From: Prostheceraeus crozeri
Taxonomy: Eukaryota; Platyhelminthes; Polycladida; Euryleptidae
Direction: 5' to 3'
Length of the DNA stretch: 64,000 nt
Assembly (NCBI GenBank): GCA_907163375.1
Contig: CAJQUW010011286.1
Coordinates: forward strand, 42,136 to 106,135
Shown: positions 1 to 10,332 of the stretch, piece after piece
How the letters are laid out: each line of letters begins with the position of its first letter
How positions within the stretch are numbered: position 1 is the stretch's first letter
Program-made: the position numbers and the translations under genes
The notes under the pieces: generated by a model
What the model saw: only the letters and a program-made list of their open reading frames with translations
Told to the model about the DNA's origin: nothing
The model's database searches: none

Positions 1-883
1 TGCTTCACTAATCAATTTCAGCAGTTAATCTTTCAGAATTTATTACCCATCACTTTCCTCTTTTTCTGTATTTTAATTGTTAGCACGATCTACACTTTGA
101 TAATTTCTTGGTTAGCTTATTTTCTACATTAAGTTAGGCAACAACGTGAATAATTATCTTCTTTCCTATCTGCAGTGAAATAGGTGATTGATAGCATCTT
201 CCGTCGTATGCAGATTACGCTTGTCATAATTGTTTGCGAATTAAGGCTAGATATGATGGGACACAGACAGGTCCTCTTGAGAGATAGATTAAATTTCATG
301 AATAGTTAGACACCAATTGGTCTATTTATAACAAGTCTAGTTCCTTATTTCATTTTCTTCATGGAGTAGTTCCAGGTGAGACGTTGTAGGTCGATTCTAG
401 CAAGTTCAGTACCCATACTGTAGTTTCACATGTATTTTATTTTCTTTTTTCTTTTCTTCAAAGTTCATTACAAATTTATTCATTACAGTTATATTTTGTA
501 CAGTAGGTTTAATCTTAGTTTATTTTATGTAGTTGTAACTGAGATTCCTAGAGGATGATGATTTTCATTTAAACATGAATCTTGACGTTGTTGCTGTTTG
601 CCAACCGGAAATGCTTACTATAATTGTAAATTGTGAGAAGTAAAAGACTACAGAGGTGAAATTAGATAGGCAATCTATGCCACAGACCGATAACAATCAA
701 TTGATTGGAATTGGAAAAATTATCAATCAATCAATAGAAATTGTATGGCACTCTAACCAATTAATTAATTGAAATTGGTTTATCAACCAATCATTAATTG
801 ATTCCAATTAATTTTTGACAATCCTTATTATCTGATGGTTGATAAGATGGTCATCTCAGCTAGAGAAAACCGCTATAACTCAC
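1..883. other. AT-rich non-coding stretch, probably intron of the polyglutamine gene
   Basis: I see no exon with convincing splice sites and no long reading frame here. The stretch begins next to a strong donor that closes the polyglutamine exon on the minus strand, so at least its right part is probably intron. The only structure I can name is the AT-rich palindromic repeat listed separately at 690-826. Confidence 0.5.
690..826. repeat. AT-rich repeat built from CAATTAATTG-like palindromes
   Basis: Short words such as CAATCAATTG and CAATTAATTAATTG recur in both orientations over about 130 bp. A very similar block lies at 14,686-14,780, so this is probably a dispersed repeat family rather than a local accident. 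I cannot assign a family. Self-complementary words could fold into small hairpins. Confidence 0.45.
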
Positions 884-1415
884 CACCACTGGATTGCGTT
901 GAGTTCCCGGAGGGCCTTCTTCCTGATCGGATTAAGCCATTAGAATCATGACCATTCCTCGCCGGTTCTTGATAGCTACCAGTCTTCTGTTGGAGACTCC
1001 CACTTGTCGCAACATCTGTAGGAAGTGGCTGCTGTGACTGTTGCTGCGACTGATGTTGATGCTGATGTTGCTGCTTTTGCTGCTGTGGCTGCTGTGGCTG
1101 CTGAGAATGTTGATGACGCTGGTGTTGATTGTTTTTACCAAATAATGACGCCATGATGGTCGAGGGGTCGGAATTCGCGAGACAGTTGTCAGAGCCACTT
1201 CCAAATGCCAACACAGCATTACCAGCTGCCTTTGCATGAGATTGTTGTTGCTCTCGTTGTTTTTGCTGCTGTTGCTGATGCTGTTGTTGTTGAAGCCTTT
1301 GTTGCTGTTCTTGCAAAAGAGCAGCTTGAGTTGCAGCAGTGACAGACATTATATTGGCAGCTGACGCTTCACAATGCACTAACATTGCAGCCACACGTTC
1401 CTTCGCCACCGACAA
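884..1415 (-). CDS. glutamine-rich internal exon of an unidentified protein
   Basis: This is an open internal exon on the minus strand of about 177 codons. It is bounded by a strong acceptor (pyrimidine tract ending TTGCACAG just above 1415) and a strong donor (GTGAGT starting at 883). It enters in phase 0 and leaves one extra base. The first 30 or so residues (LSVAKERVAAMLVHCEASAA) look helical. They are followed by two Gln/His-rich tracts, at roughly 1313-1240 and 1124-1020, encoded mostly by CAG and CAA with interruptions. Such tracts are common in transcriptional regulators, but that is only a general association. Exon 2886-2970 ends in phase 0 and could splice directly to it. I do not recognise the family. 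The reading frame continues only three codons past the donor, which supports the exon end. Confidence 0.6.
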
Positions 1416-2885
1416 CTGTGCAAGAAAAACATTTCATTTCACTGGCATTCACGCAGTACTACACTCTAAAAGCAACAAAACTTGAAAAGCAATTGGCAAG
1501 AAATAATAGAAAAGATTGAGCAAGATTACCATGTCATCAATGAATAAGATGAGATAGATGTCAAATATGTGGTTCATCTCCTATTCACTGTTCCTGATGT
1601 CCCTTTGAATTTCTTATTTGAAAGCTAATGGCCAGCGCATTACAGACTTCCACATTGTCATCCAATGCAGAGAATTGACTGGTTTTTATGACATTAACTG
1701 AGACTTTGCGACCAATTGTTCTTTTTTAAATTGTTTTTCGCCCATTGACTGCAGATGAAGTTTAGCTGACAGTCTTATGACTTCGCATTTTCAAAGGTTT
1801 ATCCTCAGAATTAGCGGTTTTTAATTCTAATCATTAATATTAACGAATGACAAAATAAAGCTTGATACAAATATTGGGTGGCTTAGAAAAATTTGTCTGC
1901 CTGAGTCATTAAATTGCATTTAACTCCAAGTAATACTCGCATAGTTGTTGCTGCTGTTTTGCCCGGCTCCGTCGAGCGGATAGGAGGCTTCGTATCAAGA
2001 AGCGACACACACCCAGTAAGTATATTAACGCCTACTGCTGGAGAGGAGTGCCCCGGGGAGGAGATGCCCATTCCGATACCACCGGGGTGTGGTCCACTTC
2101 ACACAAGGTGAACAGCATTGACCGCTGGATGCAGCTACCGCAATGGTTCACCCCACACCTTACCTGCGAAGAGGGGCGGCGGCCATCACTGAGGGGATTT
2201 TGGACAAGGCATACCCAGATATGCCACAGGGGAGGAAGCTCAAAGAGCTTTATTAGCTTTATTGCATATCCTAACAGCTAAGATTCGGCTGTCAGGATCC
2301 CCACAACATCAACTTAGCATAGCCATTGAGGAAAGGCAAAGAGAATAAGACATGAAACTGCCAACACCAGAGCTGCAGTGGCAAAGGGCACTGTTTAGTC
2401 GCCTCTTACGACAAGCAGGGGAACTTCGGTTCTAATCAGTCCCGGGAACCGCCCTGGGCACTCGTATAGTCTCTTTACGGAGTGATAATGCACCAAATGG
2501 CACTGAGAGAAAAGCTACAACAAGTAAGAAATCGATAGTATTTACGAAGTTTGCTGCTTCCCTAGCGATACTTTTTACTTTCTCATTATTTCAGAAGAGA
2601 TGTTGACGATTGACGAAACGGCGTAAAAACTTTGTATTTCTTGCTTGTTGCAGATTTTCACTTTTCCGTGTCATAAATGTTCAGATTCGTCAGAGGTCAA
2701 ACTTGAATATTCATCAAATTCAATGAAAAATGATCATTATTTTTTCGATGTCATCTCTAGACCAAAACATAGAAAATGAAACCTATCTCTGAGGCATTGT
2801 CATTTATGCTTCACATCCATCGTTCACAAAAATTAAAAAGTAAAATATAGGGCATGCAGGAAAACTTGATGGATTAGAAAGTCAC
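1416..2885 (-). other. candidate intron between exons 2886-2970 and 884-1415
   Basis: The interval starts (minus strand) with GTGAC after AAG at 2885 and ends with the strong acceptor at 1416-1420. It holds no other exon I can support. Its main content is the GC-rich interspersed repeat at about 1930-2462, and the remainder is AT-rich. Confidence 0.45.
1930..2462. repeat. GC-rich interspersed repeat, family unassigned
   Basis: This block is much richer in GC than its surroundings and carries word-like motifs, including CGCCTCTTACGACAAGCAGG near 2400 and a CCCGGGA end near 2445. From memory, that motif type recurs in interspersed repeats of many invertebrates, but I cannot name the family without a database. 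Short open frames on both strands here (for example 1883-2071 on minus) have no start, splice or homology support. I treat the block as a retroposed or SINE-like insertion in an intron. Confidence 0.4.
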
Positions 2886-2970
2886 CTTCTTCGCAAGTCT
2901 CCGAACTTCCATCAGGCCACTCTTAATCTGAGCCAGTCCAACTCGGTCTAAAGTGTGCGTTTTCAAGTGC
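2886..2970 (-). CDS. small candidate internal exon of the same unidentified gene
   Basis: This is an 85-bp exon on the minus strand with a good acceptor (TTTCTTGTTTCTTACAG just above 2970) and a plausible donor (AAG then GTGACT). Only one frame is open, encoding LKTHTLDRVGLAQIKSGLME and then VRRLAKK. It needs two bases from the preceding exon and ends in phase 0, so it joins exon 884-1415 in frame. It does not join exon 4116-4484 in frame, because that exon leaves one base. Either another exon lies between 2976 and 4115 or one boundary is wrong. The peptide looks like an amphipathic helix. No family is recognised. Confidence 0.5.
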
Positions 2971-2975
2971 CTGTA

Positions 2976-4115
2976 AGAAACAAGAAATTACATGCATATG
3001 AATTGAATACGTCAGATATTACAATCAATTAAAAAGTTGACAAGGCACGAAGATATAGTGCTACATCTTCTATCAGATTGGGTAAGCAAGCATCATATGT
3101 GATTTATTGACTCTTTTCTGGACTTCAAAAGTTCAGGTCGGAAGCATTGGGTGCGTTCAATTATTGAATGCATTCTAAGTAGGTTATACTCGTACAATTA
3201 ATTTGCTTTCCCCACTAGATGTTTTTGCTCAGTTTGTCTTTTAATGAGACAAAAATTGACTAAATGTGACATCGATTCTCGGTCAAGATCAACATCAGAC
3301 TCAAAGTCGTGTCTTTATAGTTGATTCTGCAGTCTACACGTTGTTCAATTTATCACTGTTTTCTTAAAGAATTTTGAAAAATATTCAGTACACTGATTTT
3401 GATGAAAAATATTTCATATTCCTAAATATTTCATATTCTATAAAATGATATGAATATATAGAATTCACCTACGCAAACTAACAAGTATTGACTTTAATAG
3501 CATAGTCCCGGCTATCGTAAGTGTCTAACTGGCATCGTACATTTATTCAATAATGCTCAGAACACATGGGCGTAAAAGACAGAATTAACAAGGGCTGCAT
3601 TTTAAACTTAAGGTTAGAAGAACAATTGAATATTTTCAGAGGACGAAAGCAACAATTTTAGTGCAATTTTCTATTAAGAGAATTGTTTTGAAGCTAATTT
3701 TTAAAACCAGGCTTTAAGCACAGTTTTAAATCCTGCTTTGTGCATTGTTTCATTGCTGTCAAAGTTGGCTTTGAAATCACGGTTTCGAACACATGCTTTA
3801 CATGCTGCTATGCATGTAAACTTATGCTGTAAAGCATGCCTGTTGACGCCTGTTGAGCGGCTCATTGCTCGTAGAACACCGGTCTTGTTGGTTTCCTGGG
3901 GTCGTAGGTTCGAATCCTGCCAGTTGCACATCTTTTGCGTGACAATTTGATTCATCATTTATCTCATTTCATTCTATTGTTAAATGATTTTAAATTCTAG
4001 TTACCGCGATCTATAAGCATAAGTTTGGACAGCGTTATACTATTCGGGAGACATGTAGGAAGCCGGTGGTGGAACGGAATCTAATCGGGATTTCAATTTA
4101 CTTCGATGAACTTAC
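2976..4115 (-). other. candidate intron region with a tRNA-like pseudogene
   Basis: This lies between the strong donor GTAAGT at 4115 (minus) and the acceptor at 2971-2975. I searched it for the extra exon that the phase mismatch predicts and found none I could support. It contains an 11-bp inverted repeat (3792-3802 against 3828-3838) with a nested smaller palindrome, and directly after that the tRNA-like sequence at 3850-3931. Confidence 0.35.
3850..3931 (+). pseudogene. degenerate tRNA-like sequence (tRNA-Thr-like), probably a retroposed or SINE head
   Basis: A perfect B box (GGTTCGAATCC at 3907-3917) sits in a five-pair T stem (3904-3908 with 3916-3920). Upstream there is an A-box-like GGCTCATTGCTCG. 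The middle resembles the tRNA-Thr(UGU) anticodon region (GGTCTTGT) but the anticodon stem is disrupted. The 3' acceptor strand CAGTTGC has no partner at the 5' side. I therefore call it a pseudogene or SINE relic, not a working tRNA. Its reverse strand gives a spurious peptide of the kind tRNA relics often produce. Confidence 0.5.
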
Positions 4116-4484
4116 GATTTCCATGAGCTGAAGCCTGTATTGCTGTCGAATTCCTCAACATCGCAACCAACCCATTTACATTTCCGCTTTCTATACAAGA
4201 TTTCTTGTGGCATCGTTGGTGATCCTTCTGGATGTTCATGGCCAGGGCAGCACATCGACATTGCTTTAATTCTTCTGAAAACTGCATTTGTTCCACTAAT
4301 GCCAATTGTGTAGCACTAAACAAGCCAGGGTCTGATTTCATCCCAAGGAATTGACTACCGAGAGGAAGACCAACCGATGAAGGAATCATTGAATTGATAT
4401 TTGATGAGCTCATGGCAGCAGCGAAGAGTTTGAGGGAGAATGGATCCACAGCGGGAGATGACAAAAACGAGTCTTGTCCAGATG
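4116..4484 (-). CDS. candidate internal exon of an unidentified protein
   Basis: This minus-strand exon is bounded by an excellent acceptor (CATTATCTTCACTTCAG just above 4484) and a consensus donor GTAAGT at 4115. It is 369 bp, enters after one base of a codon and leaves one base. The protein contains a Ser-rich start (SGQDSFLSSPAVDPFSLKLF), then residues such as LALVEQMQFSEELKQCRCAA, and a Cys/His cluster (CRCAALAMNIQKDHQRCHKK). The cluster is reminiscent of a small metal-binding or coiled segment, but I recognise no family. The open frame extends upstream to 4551, but the acceptor makes the shorter exon more likely. It probably belongs to the same gene as the exons at 2886-2970 and 884-1415. 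Confidence 0.5.
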
Positions 4485-4666
4485 CTGAAGTGAAGATAAT
4501 GACATTGATATGAAAAATCTCACTTAACCATGCAAGGCCCATGATGCATAGCTAAGGAGATGGACAGATCTGTACTTGAAATATATAGGCCGATTCAGCC
4601 CCTGTCACATATCTGTTGTGGTCCCTTTAAAGCTTAACTGCCGCACTGTGCGCTATCGTGACTTAA

Positions 4667-5541
4667 CTCTCGTCCCACTAAGGTACTTTTCCGAACGCGC
4701 CCCATTGAGGGGGGGGCGAATCCCTCCTTTGCTGATCTCCCAAACGATTACACCAATTTTGCCAAATCACACATCAATCGAAAGGACATTGAAAGAGGAT
4801 TCACAGAAACAGCATCAGTTTTATTTCTAAGGTCATCCGTGGGCTGAGGTGAAGGTCAAAGGTAAAAAACCCGCCAATTTTTAACAAATTTCCACTAGAT
4901 CACTATTTGAAATGGGAAATGGCAACAAAAACTAATAAACCAAGACACTAATCGGAAGATCTGGTCCAAGTCGTTAATAAAATGATGATTAGTAATCGTT
5001 ATGATTATTACATCATTACATTAGATGAGGTCAAAGGTCAAATAATTCAAACTCTTAGTTCAACTCAAACAGCACTAAAATCGCACATCTTCATGTCTAG
5101 CTTCAGCAGGTGGAGAAACAACCCAACTTTTATCGAGACGCTAAGGCTCAAGGCAACATAATTCTGAAATTTTTCAATAGTTGGTTATCAGATGCAGAAC
5201 TACAAAGTGCAAAACTATTAAAGAATCATATTCAAGGATTTTGCATTTGTGAATATCTCTATATTAATAGGAAGAATCCTTTCTGTAATCTCAACTTATT
5301 TAATCAAGAATTGATGCCGCAATGTACATTAGAAGTAAATATTTGTATACCGATATCAGCCAAAATATTCCAAACATTGAAATTTTAAAATGGCTCTCAC
5401 CAAAATTATTGTGCCAAATTTATTATCCTTCAAGCAAAAGTTGCATAATACTTAGAAAGAAAGTTGCTAGAAATCTGGTTTAAAAGATATCCAAAAAAAT
5501 CGCCAGGGGGCTAAAAACGTCCCCCCATGTGGGGCTAGGGG
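4667..5541. mobile_element. short element between TTAA sites (piggyBac- or Kolobok-like MITE), tentative
   Basis: TTAA lies on both sides (4663-4666 and 5542-5545). The inner ends are loosely inverted: CTCTCGTCCCAC on the left, and CCCCTAGCCCCAC read inward from the right. Both ends are unusually G/C-homopolymeric for this region. The 3' two thirds (5014 to about 5510) recurs as a diverged direct copy at 10,333-10,880, which shows that this is a dispersed repeat. No transposase is present, so it would be non-autonomous. TTAA target sites are known for piggyBac and Kolobok. The assignment here is inference because the terminal match is weak. Confidence 0.4.
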
Positions 5542-5545
5542 TTAA

Positions 5546-5757
5546 AGCACAAAACTATAGTCTGTTATGCATATATTCATATAATTTTATATATTCAGAT
5601 AGCAAAATTTAACTAAAGGTATGGTGATTGTAAATCCGCTTTTTGAGATGATAGGACAATATATTTTCTTCCTTTGTCATGCACATTATTCGTCGCTATT
5701 TATCGATGAGGACATGCCGAGATGAGTAGTCTGTACATTACTGAGTAGTAGTAGACA
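5546..5757. other. unremarkable AT-rich spacer left of hAT element A
   Basis: No gene or repeat is recognised here. The segment ends with TAGACA (5752-5757), the left copy of the short target duplication of hAT element A. Confidence 0.4.
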
Positions 5758-6079
5758 CAGGGTTGCCAAACTCGTCCAGAAAAAAATCCGGACGCTCTAA
5801 TGTTATATAATCAGAGTAAATATAAACATTAATTGCCTTCTATACTTAACTGTGAATGGAAAATAGTCATTATGCGTCAAAAGATTGTCATCAATATCAT
5901 GCGTATCTCTTTTCCTCGTCATTCATAAATGAGAGGTGATTTTGAATGAAAAATCGCAGCTTTTATGAACCCGCAATATATTCAATTAACAAATACATCA
6001 ATAAATCTCAGAAGGCCTGAGAATATTTCACAAATCCTTTTAACAAATATAGGCAGTACAAAGCTATATAAAAATTGAT

Positions 6080-6310
6080 CAGCGCGTCTATGATTTCGTT
6101 AAATGATTGAATCAACAAATCTATAAAAATATACATTAGTGCGTCTATGATTGTGTTAAGAATCAACGAATCTATTAAGAATACATAATGTATCTTCATA
6201 AAAGTACATCAGTGCGCCTATGGTTGGGTTATGAATCAACAAATCTATAAAGAATACAACGTTGCATCTGTGATTGCGTTACCAGAAAGCAAGTCTATAT
6301 ATCATACATC
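6080..6310. repeat. degenerate tandem repeat, about four copies of 50-73 bp, inside hAT A
   Basis: Copies start at about 6080, 6139, 6211 and 6261. They share a core like GCGTCTATGATTGCGTTA followed by AATCAACAAATCTATAAAGA. The copies differ by substitutions and short insertions, so the array is old. It lies downstream of the element A transposase stop (6452-6454, minus strand), in its subterminal or 3' untranslated part. Confidence 0.55.
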
Positions 6311-6451
6311 CCTGATAGACAAATGATCACTATCAATAAAAACACGTCAAGTATAAACAATCTAGCTCACTGAAATCTGTCCATAAAAACAATCCGATAA
6401 AAAATTCTTCTTTGGCAAAAACAATTCTTTAAATAGTCTAAAAATTTACGT

Positions 6452-6491
6452 TCATGATTCTTCATCATCACTAGCACTATCGCGCTCATAT
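6452..6491 (-). pseudogene. severed C-terminal tail of the hAT A transposase
   Basis: Read on the minus strand from the target duplication TCATAT (6486-6491), the sequence continues the element A transposase frame across the insertion of element B. It encodes a short acidic tail (ERDSASDDEES) and a TGA stop at 6452-6454. The tail is only visible once element B and one 6-bp duplication are set aside, which independently supports the boundaries of B. The main part of the gene is at 8,371-9,915. Confidence 0.65.
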
Positions 6492-8370
6492 CAGGGTGTC
6501 TACTACATCAGGAATTTTCAAATCCAGGAGATATCCAGGATATCCAAGAGATATTATTGCAGAAATCAAGGAGCATATCGAAATTTTTATGATGGTCATA
6601 AAATGACCATCTCGTGTCATCGCCATTTTAACAGTGCCGTTACCTACTAGGTATTAGGCAATATCGAGGGGCTTGACCGAACCCCAACATTCTGCGTCTT
6701 TGGGATACTGCTTTTGGCTCCGAATTCCAGATCCACTTGCGATATTTCCTTCATATTTGCATCGTTATTCAGATCACGCATCAGAATTTTGGAAGCGTCT
6801 GTCCCCACCTCCTGCATGACCGATGCCTTAACGAATCTTTTCAATGTACATTATCTTTGACAATGCCCATCAGAAAACCGTGTAAAAATGGAATCATAGG
6901 CTTGTCGTGTTGAAACCGCCGTAGAAATGGCTCAAACTGAGACGCTACGGAGCTGAAGAAATACAGCTTCGCTGCAGAAAATGGGTCATTGATTGCGTCA
7001 ACGACTGTTGAGAATGATGCTACATGCAGTTGAGGTTTCACATCGACGCAATATTTCTCAATGTTCGGTAGAATCTCTACTGCTCTGTTACATACATCTT
7101 TGTTTTGTACCTAACCGCATTTGCAAAAAAACTTAGGAAATGCGGTTGAACCTGCAATATGTGTGGCTGTTAATCAGCCCTGCGTGCAGGAGAATCTTTG
7201 AAAAGGTAGTACATGCTTTGCAGTACAGTTGACAAATCCCAAGTACTTTTTTCAATCCATACTGCAATGCTCCACTCACGAATGACATGTAGCGAGCATG
7301 TACCTGTTTGGAGCAATTCCTTCCCATACTTGTGCTGAAATTTTCAGAAAATCTTCGGTGAAATGATTGACTACCATGCTGATTTGCAACAATCTATTGA
7401 AGACATCAACAAATGAGCCACTAATTTTATCCAATGCTTTATTGACACTTTCAAATATGTTTTCAGCTTTCGAGTGAGTGAGAAATACTGACGTTACATA
7501 ATCACTAACCATAACACCAGTGCTCGTTGAAATATCTAATCCACAGATCTTGATGTCCCCTTTGAACAATTTTGTTTAATGCCTCATCGAAAGGTATGCT
7601 AAACTCCTTGGACGTATGTACTCTGGCTAGTATCTCTTTCTGAAAATGTGGAGATAGTCCGAAAGTCACAACGTAGCCTAACTTATCTTTGGCCATTTGG
7701 ATGTTGTCAACAACACGGTGGCTCTTGAACATCGCTTGAAATATAGATTGTTGATCATCACATGATCGTTGTGAACGGTGTTTCTTTACAATATCCAAGG
7801 CCCAAATTATTTCTGCTTTGATATACTTCATTTTTTCATAGCTGCCGTAATAGGAGCCATTCTCGTTTCCGGGTTAATTGTAGAAATTTTACTTGTGTGC
7901 ATCGATGAAGATGCATCAGCATTCATTGAAGATGATGTAGTTGAAGTCAAGGATGTGGAAACGTCGACACTACGACGAACAAGATTCACTAACTGATAGT
8001 CATTGGATGCAACTACAAAATAGGAGTCACTAATCTGTTTGCGAAGTCTGAGACACCCACCGAGTTCGAAAATTCATGTATACGAAAAAACCTTAAATTA
8101 ACACAAGTAACCTGAAACAGAAAGAAAACACACACGAACATTATTTTACGCTATCAAATGAAATCGAAAAGCACAAACGAAGATTAATTCACCGAAAAGC
8201 ATAATTACATTTTGTTTACATTATTGCAAACGTTAAAAATGTGGCTCAGGACGTTTTTCACAACTTTTAATTTCGACGAAATCAGGATTTATCCAGGATA
8301 TCGAGGATATCAAGGCCAAATTTTCAAAATCAGGATTTATCCAGGATATCCAGGCCTTGTAGACACCCTG
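6492..8370 (-). mobile_element. hAT-superfamily DNA transposon B, nested in element A
   Basis: The ends are CAGGGTGTCTAC and its exact inverse GTAGACACCCTG, extended by subterminal words (ATCAGGA, TCCAGGATATCCA) in both orientations. The 1,879-bp element is flanked by a perfect 6-bp duplication TCATAT (6486-6491 and 8371-8376). It carries a decayed transposase on the minus strand and sits within the last codons of the element A transposase. It is therefore younger than A. hAT elements usually make 8-bp duplications. Both A and B here show 6 bp, so they may belong to a subgroup with shorter duplications. Confidence 0.8.
6647..7996 (-). pseudogene. decayed hAT transposase of element B
   Basis: Overlapping minus-strand frames at 7831-7505, 7569-7276, 7327-7133, 7041-6841 and 6844-6647 give consecutive parts of one protein. 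The best part (7831-7505) has KAEIIWALDIVKKH, then a segment ending YVVTFGLSPHFQKEIL, then a segment ending IVQRGHQDLWIRYFNEH. In order these match the N-terminal half of the catalytic region of invertebrate hAT transposases: Lys-Ala-Glu helix, FGL-Pxx-F, and a conserved Asp-containing strand. A Ser/Thr-rich stretch precedes it (to about 7996). The reading frame is broken by at least four shifts or stops, one next to an A-run at about 7835. The C-terminal dimerisation block is not evident. Confidence 0.65.
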
Positions 8371-9915
8371 TCATATGATTGCAAGTATCGCCGGGATGAG
8401 CTTCGAGCTAAGTCGATGAGGTACTGAGTTACTGAAAAATGTTGTAATCCATCGATATTTTTCAAGTGAGATCGCACTCGCCGGATACCGTTCAGAGTTT
8501 CGGGTTGGAGACGATTTCTCTCCTTTGTGACTACAGCTGCATTTACACTAAATCCTCTTTCCTCAGCAGCATTGTGTGGCTGAATACAAAGCAATGCCTG
8601 CACAAGAATATCTCTTTCGAATATCTTGCTCCAATAAGCATCCAGCCGTTCTTCTTTGAGTGGCTGAATATCATTGTTGATTGCCAGCTGTTTCCATTCC
8701 TCGAATAAATGGTTGCATGTCATAAACTTTTATTGTGGGAATGAGACCTGCAAAGAAACGTCAAGTTTTTCAATTTTGTTGTCTTGTCCTTATCCGACTG
8801 AAACGTGCGGTTTTGTGGACGCAGCAATGTCAACTTTCGCCACAAGCGCATGTGTTCTTTTTGATCAAGTTTGAGATTGCTCATGGCTGCGTGGAAAGCC
8901 TCCAAATAAAAAGCCTTCGCTTCGAGTTTGAAATGGGTCATTTCGGCAGACTGCAAATTTTTCAGACATAAACGTTCGGTTCGGTGGCCAATGTCAACGT
9001 CTGATGAGTGATTTTCAGGGGCCGTGCTTGATGTTGCAATCTTCGACACGACGATGTCTTCACAGACAGAAGGCAGCAAAAATCGTCCGCCTAGAGAAGC
9101 CATCATACCACAAATTCTATACATATACTCCGGCCCAATGGGATCGTCTCTCTGTAAAAATAATTGCATTTCTTGAAATAGGGGAAGTGCTTCCGATAGA
9201 AAAAGGAGGTAGATGTCTGTCTTCTTTGATGCAAATGCGCTGCGAAGACGCTCATACCGATCATTCTTTGCCAAATCTGCCAATCCTTTTTTGGGCAAAT
9301 AGTGGACGAAATAGGTTCGAAGCGCATCAAGGAGTGTGAGAACTCGATTCACAAAATGAAGTAAGGTCAAAAACCTCATCCCATATGATCAATTAGTTTC
9401 AAGTTCGGTAAAATCAGCTCGTCTCGCAGAGCAGCGAATTCTTCGGATCTGAGAGCTTGCCATTAAAAGAAATACTTCATGTCGAGTAAAAATTGAAGCA
9501 CATTGAATTTCAGTTTGCCCATAGCTTTTTCCACGCATTTGTGCAATGTATGTAGCTTGCAAGAGCCAAAGTCTATAACATCCGGATTAGAAGATGAGAA
9601 CAGTTTTATGAAGGCTGTCATAACATGCGGCCCGTGGCGGTTGATGGCAAGTACGTTTTTGGCTGAGATGTTCACGGTTTTCAGAAAATTCATTACTTCA
9701 GCATGAATTATCTGAACACTACAAAGTTTGGGTGGCGCTCGGTTTCCTGCAAGAGCCTCAATCACATCTTTCCAGTCTATTTTCATGTAAATCGAGGTCA
9801 GGAATTCTACACGGATTCTTTGGTGATTGGAGCAGTCAAATCGAGCTGCTTGTACCGATGAATTGTTCGTCTCATCTAGGCAAAGTGTGAACAAACATGC
9901 AAATCCGAGCTTCAT
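8371..9915 (-). pseudogene. decayed hAT transposase of element A (central and C-terminal parts)
   Basis: Three minus-strand blocks are recognisable. Block 9915-9463 contains LFTLCLDETNN and HGPHVMTAFIKLF, then IDFGSCKLHTLHKCVEKAMG, the catalytic-core signature of hAT transposases (Asp-containing strand, DGPxV-like motif with His in place of Asp, C-x-LH). Block 9379-8720 contains FVNRVLTLLDALRTYFVHYL, the insertion-domain entry. Block 8723-8377 contains AEERGFS (8547-8573) and ends in LQSYD, the hAT C-terminal dimerisation region. A stop and a frameshift separate the blocks between about 9460 and 9375. The last codons are displaced to 6452-6491 by element B. Confidence 0.7.
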
Positions 9916-10194
9916 TGTTCTGGCCGCGCTGCCTCTGAAGAACAGTTACGGTAGAATGAATTCTTCTATACAATACAATTTGCAAACACATTGACAAGTC
10001 AAAATATATTTGTGCAAATCCAAGAAGTAAACTGTTATGACAACAGCATAGTGCATGCATAAAATTACCCAAATTGGACCCTAGTAGTCTGTGAAAAAAG
10101 CAGTTTGCAAAAATTATAGGGATGAATCAGCTTTAGTCCAAAGCAAGTAGTTGAATGATTTTAAACGGGTAAAGAAATAACTGACGAACACTAG

Positions 10195-10328
10195 TATGGA
10201 TTCGATAAAAATCCGGAAATTTGATGGTTTTGACAAAAATCCGGACTTCAGCAGATTCTGTCAAAAAATCCGGACAAAATCCGGACAATCCGGACGTCCG
10301 GATAAAATCCGGACGTATGGCAACCCTG
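10195..10328. promoter_or_regulatory. cluster of ATCCGGA subterminal sites at the right end of hAT A
   Basis: Within 134 bp there are six direct and at least one inverted ATCCGGA word, ending at the terminal inverted repeat. One more copy lies near the left end (about 5790). Clustered short subterminal repeats are typical transposase-binding sites of hAT elements such as Ac. The binding role here is inferred from position and density only. Confidence 0.5.
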
Positions 10329-10332
10329 TAGA

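Larger units (their letters stand above)
5758..10328 (-). mobile_element. hAT-superfamily DNA transposon A, disrupted by nested hAT element B
   Basis: The left end reads CAGGGTTGCCAAAC and the right end is its inverse (GTATGGCAACCCTG), giving an 11-bp near-perfect terminal inverted repeat. The flanks share TAGACA (5752-5757 and 10,329-10,334). Transposase fragments lie on the minus strand. Without the nested element (6,492-8,370 plus one duplication) it would be about 2.69 kb, short for a full hAT, and the N-terminal (BED finger) part seems missing. The right subterminal region is packed with ATCCGGA words, the kind of clustered subterminal site hAT transposases bind. The copy cannot be autonomous. 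Confidence 0.8.

Noticed and set aside
3850-3931. Functional tRNA-Thr gene
   Set aside because: The B box and T stem are good, but the acceptor stem has no 5' partner and the anticodon stem does not fold.
3738-3958. Overlapping short frames on both strands, including a CNWQDSNLRP-like peptide
   Set aside because: This peptide type arises from translating the antisense of a tRNA-like sequence. The tRNA relic explains it.
4576-4830. Plus-strand frame of 84 codons
   Set aside because: It overlaps the left end of a TTAA-flanked repeat, has no recognisable motif and no splice or promoter support.
5110-5388. Plus-strand frame of 92 codons
   Set aside because: It lies in a dispersed repeat. The second copy at about 10.4 kb does not keep the frame, so it is chance.
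8466-9339. Plus-strand frames antisense to the hAT A transposase
   Set aside because: They are shadows of the minus-strand transposase, whose motifs are clear, and show no independent protein features.
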